Made by a program: the position numbers and the translations under genes
Source: Nannocystis pusilla
GTDB taxonomy: Bacteria > Myxococcota_A > Polyangia > Nannocystales > Nannocystaceae
Direction: 5' to 3'
Assembly (NCBI RefSeq): GCF_020073745.1
Contig: NZ_JAIRAU010000056.1
Coordinates: forward strand, 248,001 to 312,000
DNA: 64,000 nt
Notes under the pieces: generated by a model
The model's database searches: none
Told to the model about the DNA's origin: nothing
Seen by the model: only the letters and a program-made list of their open reading frames with translations
Shown here: positions 7,588 through 19,804 of the stretch, piece after piece
How the letters are laid out: every line of letters begins with the position of its first letter
How positions within the stretch are numbered: the first letter of the stretch is position 1

Positions 7588-8820
7588 TCAGGTACCCATC
7601 GCGCGCGCGAGCACGACTAGCGCCGGCACGCACACGGCCAGGACGACGAGGGTCGAGACCAGGCCGAAGCGCAGGTACTCGAAGAACCCGAGCTCGTGGG
7701 CGCCGGCGGCCTTCTCGGCGACGATGATGTTGGCGACCGAGCCGATCAGGGTGAGGTTGCCGGCGACGGTGGTGACGAAGCCGAGCAGGACCCACGCGAA
7801 GGTCGAGCCGTCGGCGCCGACGTGCGGGGCGGCGAGCAACACCATCGGCACGTTGGAGACGAGGTTCGAGCCGACGAGGTAGAGGGCCGACAGGGTCGAG
7901 AGGCCGAAGGCGCTGTCGTGGGCGAGCCAGGGCCCGAGCGTCGCCCAGGCGGCGTCGACCAGGCCGGTGGTCTCGAGCCCGGCGACGACCACGAACAGGC
8001 TGGCGAAGAACACCAGCAGGGTCCAGTCGACGCGGGCGAAGATCGCGTGCGGGTCTTCGCGCTCGCTGAGCACCAGCGCGACCACCCCGCCGAGCGCGCT
8101 GTAGCCGAGGTGCGCGCCGGCGAAGAAGGCGACGACGACCCCGAGCACGACGACGACGACGCGGGCGAGCCGGCCGCGATCGACGGCGGCCGGGGCCACC
8201 GGCGCGAGCGGGGCCGTGCCGAGGTCGCGCCGGTAGTAGAGCAGGAGCAGGCCGACGTTGAGCGCCAGCGCCAGCGCGGCCGCGGGGGCGGCGAGGGCCG
8301 AGAATGTCGCAAAGGACATGCCGCTCAGCCCGCCGACGATCATGTTCTGCGGGTTGCCGACGAGGGTGGCGGCGCTGCCGAGGTTGGCGCTGGTGGCGGT
8401 GGCGATCAGGTAGGGGCCGAGCGGCAACCTGGCCTTCTGGCAAGCCACGACCACGAGCGGGGTGAGGAACACGCACACGGCGTCGTTGACGAACAGCGCG
8501 CTCATGGCCCCGGCGAGCACGGCGACGGCCACGAGCAGGCCCACCGGGGTGCGCGCGCGGGCGATCGCGCGGGCGGCCGCCCACTCGAAGAAGCCGGCCT
8601 GCTCGACGTAGGCGACCAGAGCCATCATGGCGAACAGCAGCAGGATGGTGTCGCCGTCGATCGCCGCGTAGCTGGCCGCGGGGCTCAGCGCGCCGCAGGC
8701 GACCATGAGGAAGGCGCCGAACAGCGCGCCCGCGGGGCGACCGATCGGCAGCAGGCGCAGCCGTCTGGCCGCGATCAACACGTAGGTGAGGCCGAAGATG
8801 GCGACGACGACCGCGGTCAA
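7588..8820 (-). CDS. ArsB/NhaD/CitT-type ion transporter (IT superfamily permease)
   Basis: The 410-aa protein has about eleven transmembrane segments. It carries the IT-superfamily blocks AAIDGDTILLLFAMMALVAYVEQAGFFEW, LFVNDAVCVFLTPLVVVACQ and ATSANLGSAATLVGNPQNMIVG. The C-terminal repeat has LVGSNLVSNVPMVLLAAP and AGNLTLIGSVANIIVAEKA. The paired motifs NPQN and GSVANI match arsenite/anion permeases and SLC13-like carriers. Substrate (arsenite, dicarboxylate or sodium) is not decidable. The apparent start is TTG at 8820 with no clear Shine-Dalgarno, so the true start could differ slightly. Residues MSFATFSAL are encoded over a degenerate palindrome copy (8304-8322). Confidence 0.8.
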   Translation of the reverse strand: MTAVVVAIFGLTYVLIAARRLRLLPIGRPAGALFGAFLMVACGALSPAASYAAIDGDTILLLFAMMALVAYVEQAGFFEWAAARAIARARTPVGLLVAVAVLAGAMSALFVNDAVCVFLTPLVVVACQKARLPLGPYLIATATSANLGSAATLVGNPQNMIVGGLSGMSFATFSALAAPAAALALALNVGLLLLYYRRDLGTAPLAPVAPAAVDRGRLARVVVVVLGVVVAFFAGAHLGYSALGGVVALVLSEREDPHAIFARVDWTLLVFFASLFVVVAGLETTGLVDAAWATLGPWLAHDSAFGLSTLSALYLVGSNLVSNVPMVLLAAPHVGADGSTFAWVLLGFVTTVAGNLTLIGSVANIIVAEKAAGAHELGFFEYLRFGLVSTLVVLAVCVPALVVLARAMGT

Positions 8821-8938
8821 GCGGCGGCGAGGGTCGCACGAGCGACCGCCGTCGTCGAGGCCGGGGAGGGGGCCCGCTTCGCGTGAGGCCCCTCGAGAAC
8901 CTCCGGGCCCCGCCTCCTCGGGCGCGCGATTCCCCGTG

Positions 8939-9775
8939 CTAGTCGGCCGGCGCGACGCCCTTGGCCTCGGCCTTGATCGCGCGGCGCCGGCGGGCGTCGT
9001 CGGCGAGCTTGCGCTGCCACTGGGCGATCCGCGGCGCGACCAACTCGTTGGTCTTGTTCAGCTTCTCGAGCATCGGCGCGGCCAGCCCCTTGCCGGCGTG
9101 GAGGGCCGCGTAGAACTCGTCGAACACCGCGGCGATCTCGGGCTCGACGCTGTCGGACGGCGGGCGGTGCTGGGTGCGGTGTTCGGGCTTCACCGCGGCC
9201 AGCGCGGCCTCGGCGTCGCCCTTGCCGATCCACTTGAGCACGTCGCGGACGACCCGCTGCGGGTCGGCGAGCAGGCCCTCGTACGACTGCACGTGCACCG
9301 GGTAGCGGCGGATGGCGATGTCGCGGACGAGCGCGAAGTTCTCGGCCCACCACTCGAGCGCGCCCGGCATGCGCAGCGGCACCAGGTCGTCCTTGCCCTC
9401 CTTGCGGCGGGCGTCGTCCTCCATCGCGTAGAGCCGGCGGATCGACGACTCGTACTCGCGCCACTCGCGGACCGTGGCGATGACCTTGGTGATGTAGGCG
9501 CGGTCGCTGCGGGCCAGCCCGGGGATGAACACCTTGACCGCGTGGTGCTGGACCTGCTCGGGGAACAGGTAGGCGCCGGTCTTGGGGTGCGGGTTGGTCT
9601 TGTAGTAGATGCCGCGGCGGAGGTGCGACTCGTAGAAGCCGTCGGGGTTGGCGGCCTTGATGGTCTGCTCCCAGCGGCCGCTGAACTGCTCGCCGATGTA
9701 CGAGAAGCCGGCGCCGATCAGGATCTGCATCCACATCGAGGTGCCGGAGCGCTTGGTGCCCGTGACGATGATCAT
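8939..9775 (-). CDS. Sulfotransferase-family protein
   Basis: The 278-aa protein starts MIIVTGTKRSGTSMWMQIL, the 5'-phosphosulfate-binding P-loop-like motif of PAPS-dependent sulfotransferases. A mid-region YITKVIATVREWREYESSIRRL and SYEGLLADPQRVVRDVLKWIG match the 3'-phosphate-binding and dimer blocks. It would transfer sulfate from PAPS to an unknown acceptor. The msrC gene lies 40 bp upstream on the same strand, and the two may share a transcript. The C-terminus is Lys/Arg-rich (DDARRRRAIKAEAKG). Confidence 0.75.
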   Translation of the reverse strand: MIIVTGTKRSGTSMWMQILIGAGFSYIGEQFSGRWEQTIKAANPDGFYESHLRRGIYYKTNPHPKTGAYLFPEQVQHHAVKVFIPGLARSDRAYITKVIATVREWREYESSIRRLYAMEDDARRKEGKDDLVPLRMPGALEWWAENFALVRDIAIRRYPVHVQSYEGLLADPQRVVRDVLKWIGKGDAEAALAAVKPEHRTQHRPPSDSVEPEIAAVFDEFYAALHAGKGLAAPMLEKLNKTNELVAPRIAQWQRKLADDARRRRAIKAEAKGVAPAD

Positions 9776-9815
9776 GCGAACAGGTCCTTGAGGGTCGCGT
9801 GCGCGGGTGTGGGGG

Positions 9816-10304
9816 TCAAGCCGGCCAGTCGAGGCCGGCGACCAGCGCCGCGAGCCGGGTCAGCTGCGCGGCGTCGCCGTCGTCGAAGTTGCCGCGCCTG
9901 TCGCTGTCGAGGTCGATGACGCCGAGCACCCGGTCGCCGCGGACGATCGGCACGACCACCTCGCTGCGCGAGTCGGCGTCGCAGGCGATGTGGCCGGGGA
10001 AGGCGTCGACGTCGGCGACCACGAGCGCCTCGCGGCGGGCCGCCGCGGTGCCGCACACGCCCTTGCCGGGGCCGATCCGGGTGCAGGCGAGCTTGCCCTG
10101 AAATGGCCCGAGGACCAGGTCGTCGCCGACCTGGCGGTAGAAGCCCGCCCACGAGACGCCCGGCAGCTGCTTGAGGCAGGCCGCGAGGTTGGCGAGGTTG
10201 GCCACGAGGTCGGGCTCGCCCTCGACCAGGGCCTGCGCGGTGGCCAGCAGCTCGGTGTAGATCTCGGCCCTGTCCGCGTCGCCAGGGAAGTCGAATGTGT
10301 GCAT
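9816..10304 (-). CDS. msrC: Free methionine-(R)-sulfoxide reductase, GAF domain
   Basis: The 162-aa protein is a single GAF domain of the fRMsr type. Helices lead into GVSWAGFYRQVGDDLVLGPFQGKLACTRI, then GPGKGVCGTAA, HIACDADSRSEVVVPI and VLGVIDLDSDRRGNFDDGD. The three cysteines in CTRI, GVCG and HIAC correspond to the catalytic and resolving cysteines of the family. The enzyme reduces free Met-R-sulfoxide using thioredoxin. Length fits YebR-type proteins. It probably heads a two-gene transcript with the sulfotransferase. Confidence 0.88.
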   Translation of the reverse strand: MHTFDFPGDADRAEIYTELLATAQALVEGEPDLVANLANLAACLKQLPGVSWAGFYRQVGDDLVLGPFQGKLACTRIGPGKGVCGTAAARREALVVADVDAFPGHIACDADSRSEVVVPIVRGDRVLGVIDLDSDRRGNFDDGDAAQLTRLAALVAGLDWPA

Positions 10305-10492
10305 CGCGGTGACGCTATCACGCCCGCGAGCAGGCGACCGGCAGACGCCGCGCTCGCGGCCGCGGCGCGGGCTGCGAAGGTCGCGGGCCGCAGCGAACGG
10401 ACGGCGCTCGTGGGGGGCTTCGAGGACAAGTGAGCCAGCGCGCGCGTTTGCGCGGCAGAGCCAGGCGCCGATTTGATATCTTCCGCCCGCTC

Positions 10493-13210
<2,718 letters not shown>

Positions 13211-13327
13211 GGCGCGGAGCCCCGAGGCCGCGCGCGGCGACCGGCGGACGCGCGTCTTCGCGGCCGCCCGGGGAGCGGTCGGGCTGCAGGAGCCGCCTGC
13301 GGGCGCAGGCGCGCCGTCACGGACGGT

Positions 13328-13375
13328 ATGTCCTATGAGACATGTCTGAAGGGATACGGCCTTCGAGACATGTCC
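13328..13375. repeat. Two dispersed palindrome copies between acnA and DUF4169 gene
   Basis: TATGTC-ctatga-GACATG at 13327-13344 is followed by a half copy CCTTCGAGACATGTCC at 13360-13375 that runs to the 3' end of the leftward DUF4169 gene. Confidence 0.75.
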
Positions 13376-13381
13376 AATAAG

Positions 13382-13582
13382 TCATGAGCCCTGCGGCCCG
13401 TCGTCGGCGCTGTCGAGCCGCTTGCCGTCGAGCTCGACGGACTGACGGTCGAGCTCGCGCTGCACGGTCTGCTTCGCGGCGCGGGTGCGTCCGTGGCGGG
13501 CCCGATTGGCCTCGGCCTTCTGCTCCTTCTCGGCGCGGGCCTTCGCTTTACGATAACGATTCAGATTGATCACATCGCCCAT
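13382..13582 (-). CDS. DUF4169 family small basic protein
   Basis: The 66-aa protein begins MGDVINLNRYRKAKARAEKEQKAEANRARHGRTRAAK, the hallmark of DUF4169: a NLxRxRKxKAR start, an Ala/Lys/Glu helix and an HGRTKA motif. Function of the family is unknown. The charge pattern suggests a single helix that could bind nucleic acid. Upstream on its side is a 450-bp region with tandem repeats and no gene. Confidence 0.8.
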   Translation of the reverse strand: MGDVINLNRYRKAKARAEKEQKAEANRARHGRTRAAKQTVQRELDRQSVELDGKRLDSADDGPQGS

Positions 13583-13831
13583 CGGTAGGCCACCACAGTA
13601 GCGAGGCCGCGATCGGGACGCCAGCAGGGTCTCTCTCAGCGCCTCGGGCGCCGCGCTGCAACGGCGTGAGCGCGCGAGGAGAACCCATTACGCGGCGCGT
13701 CGTGGGGGCGCCGGGACCGTCGCGTATCGCTGCACACGAACGGTGATTCGTCGCTGGTGCCAGCGCGATGTCAGAACGCAGCGGACATCGCAGCGTCGGC
13801 GTATGCGGTGGGCGGCAGCTACGCCGTGATT

Positions 13832-14010
13832 CGGCCCGCGCGAGGAGGTGGTGAGCAGACCGAGACGACTCGGCCCGCGAAGGTGGTGAGCGAATCGAGA
13901 CGACCCGGGCTCGCGATGTGGTGAGCGAACCGAGGTGACTCGAGCCCCCGCGAAGGCGGTGAGCGGACCCAAGCGACTCGGGCCCGCACACGAGGTGGCG
14001 GGCCCGAGAG
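13832..14010. repeat. Degenerate tandem repeat, about five 35-39-bp units
   Basis: Units share the pattern CGGCCCGCG-n-GGTGGTGAGC-n-ACCGAG-n-CGACT. Copies start near 13832, 13871, 13903, 13941 and 13978. They occupy the right half of the gene-free stretch 13583-14030. Divergence between copies and length changes make coding unlikely in any one frame. No other feature is visible in that stretch. Confidence 0.65.
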
Positions 14011-14030
14011 CGGAGCGACGGTCGCGGGGA

Positions 14031-14633
14031 TCAGCGGCGGAACTGCCAGGTCCGCACGCTGCCGGCAGTGTCGCCGTCCCAGTGGTCGGGGTGCGGGACG
14101 AGGGCCAGGAACACGCGCCCGGTGCAGCGCGCGGCCGCGGGCTCGAGGGTCCGCAGCAGCTCGGCCGGGTCGGGCACGGTGGCGGCGACGAACAGCTTGT
14201 GACGCGCCGAGCCGAGGACCAGCTTGTTGAAGTCGTGCACGCCGTCGCGCGGGTCGAGGGCGAGCTGGCACTCGACCTGCCACAGCACCTCGGTGAGGTA
14301 CCAGTACTCGCCGATCTGCACGCTGCGCGCGACGGTGATGTCGTGCAGCAGCTCGCCGGTGCCGAGGCGGTCGCGCGCGCCGTCGTGGTAGCGACTCAGC
14401 GCGTCGACATCTCCGCCCTCGTGCTGTCGCAACGCGTCGGCGAGCGCGAGGACGAGGTGGCGGCCGCGGGCCCGATGACGCTCCTTTCGGGTCGTCTCGG
14501 CGGTCGGGTGGGCCTGCGCAGCGCGCAGCGCCCCTTCGACCAGCGCGTGCAATTCACTGAGTTCGTGAGACGGCGCGTCGGACAGTGCCAAGGTCGTCTG
14601 AGGATGCCGGAGCCGACGGGCGTCGACAATCAC
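14031..14633 (-). CDS. Hypothetical protein, 200 aa
   Basis: The frame has coding character: codon third positions are GC-rich and residues alternate in a globular pattern. An N-terminal helical half (HELSELHALVEGALRAAQAHP, RHLVLALADALRQH) precedes a beta-rich half (ARSVQIGEYWYLTEVLWQVECQLALDPRDGVHDFNKLVLGSARHKLFVAATV, GRVFLALVPHPDHWDG). The E-x-D-x-NK arrangement faintly resembles PD-(D/E)XK nucleases, but I would not assign it. The start is a GTG at 14633. It is downstream of the VOC gene on the same strand with a 30-bp gap. Confidence 0.55.
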   Translation of the reverse strand: MIVDARRLRHPQTTLALSDAPSHELSELHALVEGALRAAQAHPTAETTRKERHRARGRHLVLALADALRQHEGGDVDALSRYHDGARDRLGTGELLHDITVARSVQIGEYWYLTEVLWQVECQLALDPRDGVHDFNKLVLGSARHKLFVAATVPDPAELLRTLEPAAARCTGRVFLALVPHPDHWDGDTAGSVRTWQFRR

Positions 14634-14663
14634 CCGTGTTCGCGCGCGCCGGCGCGCCGGCGC

Positions 14664-15131
14664 TCAGGTGGACCGGGCGCACATGGCGTCCAGCCGCCGC
14701 TGCATCTCCGCCGCCGAGACGTCTTCGACCTGGCTCTGGACGTTCCAGCGGTGGCCGAACGGGTCGGTGAGGCGGGCCGCACGACAACCGTAGAACTCGA
14801 CTTCGATCGGCCGCTCGAGCCGGGCCCCGGCGGCGACGGCCCGGGCGGCGACGGCGTCGACATCCTCGACGTACACGGTGAGGGTGTGGGAGATGCGGTC
14901 CGAAGTGGGCGCGAGGAAGCCGAGCGACGGGTACTCGCTGGCGACGGAGATGTGGCCCCCGAACAGCGACAACTCGGCGTGGGCGACCCGTCCGTCGGGT
15001 TCGTGCAGGCGCAAGATCTCCTCGGCGCCGAAGGCCTTCGCGTAGAAATCGAGCGCGGCGGCGCCGTCGCGGACGACGAGGTTGGGGATCACGCGCGGGC
15101 CGGGGGGGATCGGGCTGGGCTTGGTGGTCAT
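14664..15131 (-). CDS. PhnB-like VOC-family protein
   Basis: The 155-aa protein has VIPNLVVRDGAAALDFYAKAFGAEEILRLHEPDGRVAHAELSLFGGHISVASE, then TLTVYVEDVDAVAARAVAAGARLERPIEVEFYGCRAARLTDPFGHRWNVQSQVEDVS. This is the PhnB/YycE-type single-domain VOC fold. No metal-ligand set can be assigned with certainty. It lies directly after the AraC regulator gene on the same strand. AraC-VOC pairs commonly form a regulator/effector unit, so it is probably controlled by that regulator. Confidence 0.8.
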   Translation of the reverse strand: MTTKPSPIPPGPRVIPNLVVRDGAAALDFYAKAFGAEEILRLHEPDGRVAHAELSLFGGHISVASEYPSLGFLAPTSDRISHTLTVYVEDVDAVAARAVAAGARLERPIEVEFYGCRAARLTDPFGHRWNVQSQVEDVSAAEMQRRLDAMCARST

Positions 15132-15208
15132 GGCTGCTCCTTGCCCGCCCAACCTAATCGCCCGCTCGAGGGTCGGTCTTGAACAAATTTTACCTGCCGT
15201 CGGCGCGC

Positions 15209-16063
15209 TCAGGCGAACAGGACGTCGCCGAGGAGCGGCCGGGCGCTGGTCGGGGTGACGCCGGTGAAGCTGCGGATCTCGCGGGTCAGGTGGGCCTGAT
15301 CGGCGAACCCGAATTCGGCCGCGAGCTCGGCCCAGGTGGCCGGCGGACCCGACCTGAGGCGGCGGACCAGGTGGTCGAAGCGGACCAGCCGCGCCAGCAA
15401 CTTCGGCGGCACGCCGACGCGATCGCGGAACAGCGCGATCAAGTGCTTGCCGCTGTAGCCGAGCTCGCCGGCGAGGCGGCCGATGTCGACCGCGCCGGCG
15501 CTGGCCTCGATCCTCCGGCAGGCCCACGCGACGGTGTTCACCTCGACGCGCGCCTCGGCCAGCCGCGCGGCGATGAAACTTTCGACCATGTCGAAACGGT
15601 CATCCCACTCGGCCAGCCCGGCGAGGCGCCCGGCCAGGCCCCGGTGGGCGCGCGGCAGCAGGTCGTCGAGGTGGACGATGCGCCCGGCCAGCTCGGACAG
15701 GGCCACGCCGAACAACAGGCGCGCGCCGATCGGCGTCAGGTTGAGCTGGATCCCGCGCTGTGAGCCGTCGTGGCCGGTGTCGCTCCAGCGGTCGTGCAGG
15801 CCGGCGACGAACCCTCCCGCGTAGGTCGAGGCGACCCCGGCGTCGTCGTGGACGCGGATCGGCGGGCCGAACTCGATAATGACGACCACCTGCGGCAGCG
15901 GGAACTGCCGCTGCAGGCGGGGCAGCGCCGACGCCTCGCTGTAGCCGAGCAGGCCGCGCACGTGCGCCCGCAGGCCGGCGGGCAGCTCGCGCGTGGCGAC
16001 CTCCCACCGGCTGTCGCCCGCCTCGCTGCGGGTGACGCGGGCGCGGCGGTGCGGGGCAAGCAT
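15209..16063 (-). CDS. AraC-family transcriptional regulator
   Basis: The 284-aa protein has an N-terminal sensor region (residues about 20-165, including FPLPQVVVIIEFGPPIRV). The C-terminal double HTH has RIEASAGAVDIGRLAGELGYSGKHLIALFRDRVGVPPKLLARLVRFDHLVRRL and ATWAELAAEFGFADQAHLTREIRSFTGVTPTSAR. The second half is the AraC signature. The gene starts 10 bp after the end of the E2 gene, so read-through from the PDH operon is likely. The VOC gene 77 bp further on is the probable target. Confidence 0.88.
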   Translation of the reverse strand: MLAPHRRARVTRSEAGDSRWEVATRELPAGLRAHVRGLLGYSEASALPRLQRQFPLPQVVVIIEFGPPIRVHDDAGVASTYAGGFVAGLHDRWSDTGHDGSQRGIQLNLTPIGARLLFGVALSELAGRIVHLDDLLPRAHRGLAGRLAGLAEWDDRFDMVESFIAARLAEARVEVNTVAWACRRIEASAGAVDIGRLAGELGYSGKHLIALFRDRVGVPPKLLARLVRFDHLVRRLRSGPPATWAELAAEFGFADQAHLTREIRSFTGVTPTSARPLLGDVLFA

Positions 16064-16073
16064 CGGCTGTCCT

Positions 16074-17471
16074 TCAGGTCAGCAGGGACAGCGGGCTCTC
16101 GAGCAGCTTGCGCAGCGTCTGCAGGTACTTGGCCGACTCGGCGCCGTCGAACACGCGGTGGTCGCTGCACAGCGTGACCCGCATGCGCTTGCGCGCGACG
16201 AGCTTGCCGTCCTCGACGACGGCCTCGTCCTGGACCGCGCCGACGGCCAGGATCGCGGCCTCGCCCGGGTTGACGATCGCGCAGAACTCCTCGATGCCGA
16301 ACATGCCGAGGTTCGACACGGTGAAGGTGCTGCCGGTCAGCTCCTCCGGCTTGAGCGTCTTCTCCTTGGCGCGCGTGCCGAGGTCGCGGACGTCGATCGA
16401 GATCTGCTTGAGCGTCTTCTGGTCGGCGAAGCGGACCGGCGGGACGATGAGGCCGTCGTCGAGCGCGACCGCGACGCCGACGTGGACGTCGCCGCGCTCG
16501 ACGATGCCGTTGTCGGTGTAGTAGGCGTTGACCCGCGGGTGCTTGCGCAGCGCGCGGGCGGCCGCGAGGATCACGAGGTCGTTGAGGCTCGCCTTGGTGC
16601 CGTCGACCGAGAGGTTGAACTCGGCCCGCAGCGCGACCGCCCTGTCCATGACGATCGGCATGGTCAGGTAGATATGCGGGATCTCCCGCTTCGCCTGGCC
16701 CATGCGCTTGGCGATCGTCTTGCGCATCTGCGACAGCTTGACCGTGCGGTCGGGCCGCGAGACGTACGGCCGGCCGTACTCGTCGACCTCGGCCGCGGGC
16801 GTGCCGGCGGACGAGCTGAAGGCCGGGGCGTGCTCCGCGGGACCGACGGGTCCGCGCGCGACCGGGCGGGCCGTCGGGCCCTTGGCGATCGCCTGCTCGA
16901 CGTCGGACTTGACGACCCGACCGTGCGGGCCGGAGCCCTGGATCTGGCCGAGGTCGAGGTCGTGCTCGCGGGCCAGCCGGCGGGCGACCGGGGAGGCGGG
17001 GATCCGGCCGCGATCGACCTGTCCTTCGGGACCTGTCGCCGGGGCGCTGGCCTTCGGGACAGTTGATTCGTCGCCGGTCGCGGACGCCTCGGCGGCGGCG
17101 GCGGCGGCCTTGACCTCGTCCTTGCTCTCCGGCTGGGGCTCGGGGGCGACCGGCTTGGCCGGCGCGGGCTCGGCCTTGGCCGGCGCCGCGGGCTCGGCCT
17201 TGGCCGGCGCGCCGGCGGCGTCGGGGTCCTCGCCGGGCTGGCCGAACACGGCGATCGGGGCGCCGACGGGCATCGCCTCGCCCTCGGGGGCGACCAGCTT
17301 GAGGACGGTGCCGGCGTCGAAGGACTCGAACTCCATCGTCGCCTTGTCGGTCTCGATGTCGGCGATGACCTGGCCGCGCTTGACCTTGTCGCCGACCTTG
17401 ATCCGCCACTTGGCGATCACGCCCTCTTCCATCGTGTCGCTGAGGCGGGGAAGTGTGACCACGGTTGCCAT
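16074..17471 (-). CDS. pdhC: Pyruvate dehydrogenase complex E2, dihydrolipoamide acetyltransferase
   Basis: The 465-aa protein starts with one lipoyl domain (VVTLPRLSDTMEEGVIAKW, lipoyl-Lys in ETDKATMEFES). An Ala/Pro/Glu linker of about 80 residues follows, then a peripheral subunit-binding domain (RIPASPVARRLAREHDLDLGQIQGSGPHGRVVKSDV). The catalytic domain ends with CSDHRVFDGAESAKYL, which holds the HxxxDG active site. It transfers acetyl from lipoamide to CoA. The linker residues TVPKASAPATGPEGQVD are encoded by two palindromic repeat copies (17018-17063). It is the third gene of the leftward E1alpha-E1beta-E2 operon; no E3 is present. Confidence 0.95.
   Translation of the reverse strand: MATVVTLPRLSDTMEEGVIAKWRIKVGDKVKRGQVIADIETDKATMEFESFDAGTVLKLVAPEGEAMPVGAPIAVFGQPGEDPDAAGAPAKAEPAAPAKAEPAPAKPVAPEPQPESKDEVKAAAAAAEASATGDESTVPKASAPATGPEGQVDRGRIPASPVARRLAREHDLDLGQIQGSGPHGRVVKSDVEQAIAKGPTARPVARGPVGPAEHAPAFSSSAGTPAAEVDEYGRPYVSRPDRTVKLSQMRKTIAKRMGQAKREIPHIYLTMPIVMDRAVALRAEFNLSVDGTKASLNDLVILAAARALRKHPRVNAYYTDNGIVERGDVHVGVAVALDDGLIVPPVRFADQKTLKQISIDVRDLGTRAKEKTLKPEELTGSTFTVSNLGMFGIEEFCAIVNPGEAAILAVGAVQDEAVVEDGKLVARKRMRVTLCSDHRVFDGAESAKYLQTLRKLLESPLSLLT
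17018..17063. repeat. Two palindrome copies in the E2 linker coding region
   Basis: CTGTCCttcgGGACCTG (17018-17036) and CCTTCGGGACAGT (17051-17063) are TTCG-loop versions of the dispersed palindrome. Both are in frame in the flexible linker of E2. Confidence 0.6.
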
Positions 17472-17502
17472 GGGGGTCTGTCTCCTTGACCAGGTGCGCC
17501 GC

Positions 17503-18483
<981 letters not shown>

Positions 18484-18487
18484 CGTC

Positions 18488-19582
18488 TTACTCCACTCCC
18501 GCGGGCCGCGTCGTCGCGCTGTCGCCGTAGTAGGGGCCCTCGGCCATCACGTTCTCGAACCGCGCCTCGGGCGGCGGCGGCGGCGCCTTGTCGGCGAACT
18601 CGTAGGCGGCGTCCATCTCGGCGACGATCGCCTCGTCGATGCCGTCGAGGTCCTGCTCGGGGACCTGATAGATCGTCTTGAGCGCCACCAAGGTGCGCTC
18701 GAGCGGGTCGTTGAGGCGCCAGCGATCGACCTCCTCCTTCTGCCGGTACTTGGCCGGGTCGCTCATGCTGTGGCCGCGGAAGCGGTAGGTGATGAGCTCG
18801 ATCAGGGTGGGCCGGCCCTCCTTGCGCGCGCGGTCGACGGCCTCGGCGAGGCGGCGGCGGGTCTCCTGCACGCTGGTGACGTGGAAGCGGTCGCTGGCGA
18901 AGCCGTAGCCGGCGGCGCGAGACGTGATGTCCTCGACCGGCAAGGTGCGCTTGAGCGGGGTGCCCATCGAGTACTGGTTGTTCTCGACCACGAAGACGAT
19001 CGGCAGCTTCATGATGCCGGCCATCGTCATGCCCTCGTGCACGGGGCCGATGCCGACGGCGCCGTCGCCCATGAAGCACAGCGTGACCGCGCCGTCGCCG
19101 GTGTACTGCGAGGCGAACGCGTGGCCGGCAGCCACCGGAATGTGGTTGCCGACGATCGCGTAGCCGCCCCACAGGCCGCGCTTCTTGTCGAAGAAGTGCA
19201 TCGACCCGCCGATGCCGCCGACCAGGCCGGCGGCCTTGCCGAACAGCTCGGCGGCGCAGGCGTTGGGCTCGGAGCCGAGGGCGATGGCGAAGCCGTGGGT
19301 GCGGTAGGCCGAGACGACGCGGTCGCCCGGCTGCATCACCTGCTTGGTGGCGATGGCGATCGCCTCCTGACCGATGTAGAGGTGGAGGAAGCCGCTGATC
19401 TTGCCGCGCGTGTAGGCGCGGGCGGCCGCCTCCTCGAAGCGGCGGATCCGCAGCATCTCGCGGTAGTCTCGCAGGACATCTTCACGGCTCTGGCCTTCGT
19501 AGTCGGCGCGGAGCTTGGCCTCGTACGCGGGGTCCAGGGCGGTCTCCGCGGCGGCGTCTGGTGCGGCTTCTGATTGATTCAT
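18488..19582 (-). CDS. pdhA: Pyruvate dehydrogenase E1 component, alpha subunit
   Basis: The 364-aa protein has the ThDP-binding motif GDGAVGIGPVHEGMTMAGIMKLPIVFVVENNQYSMGT. Other family blocks are FLHLYIGQEAIAIAT, DRVVSAYRTHGFAIALG, GGIGGSMHFFDKKRGLWGGYAIVG and the phosphorylation-loop region TYRFRGHSMSDPAKYR. The ATG at 19582 gives MNQSEAAPDAAAE; upstream in-frame sequence is unrelated and overlaps divergent bioB. It is the first gene of the leftward PDH operon. Confidence 0.95.
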   Translation of the reverse strand: MNQSEAAPDAAAETALDPAYEAKLRADYEGQSREDVLRDYREMLRIRRFEEAAARAYTRGKISGFLHLYIGQEAIAIATKQVMQPGDRVVSAYRTHGFAIALGSEPNACAAELFGKAAGLVGGIGGSMHFFDKKRGLWGGYAIVGNHIPVAAGHAFASQYTGDGAVTLCFMGDGAVGIGPVHEGMTMAGIMKLPIVFVVENNQYSMGTPLKRTLPVEDITSRAAGYGFASDRFHVTSVQETRRRLAEAVDRARKEGRPTLIELITYRFRGHSMSDPAKYRQKEEVDRWRLNDPLERTLVALKTIYQVPEQDLDGIDEAIVAEMDAAYEFADKAPPPPPEARFENVMAEGPYYGDSATTRPAGVE

Positions 19583-19804
19583 GGCAACCCTTCTCGCGGG
19601 CGCGGGGAGGGTACCACCGGCGACGGAGCGGTGAAAGCGGGCGAGATCTGTCGAGCCCGGCGCGTGGGCGCGTGCCGACGCGAAGGCGGGTGCACGGCAA
19701 AGCTCACTCGCGGGCGGGGGACGGCGACGGGCGGGCGAGCGCGCACGACGGCGCGCGTGCTGCGTCGGTCCGCTCCGCGCGGGCTTGCGGTATACCTCGC
19801 GGGC

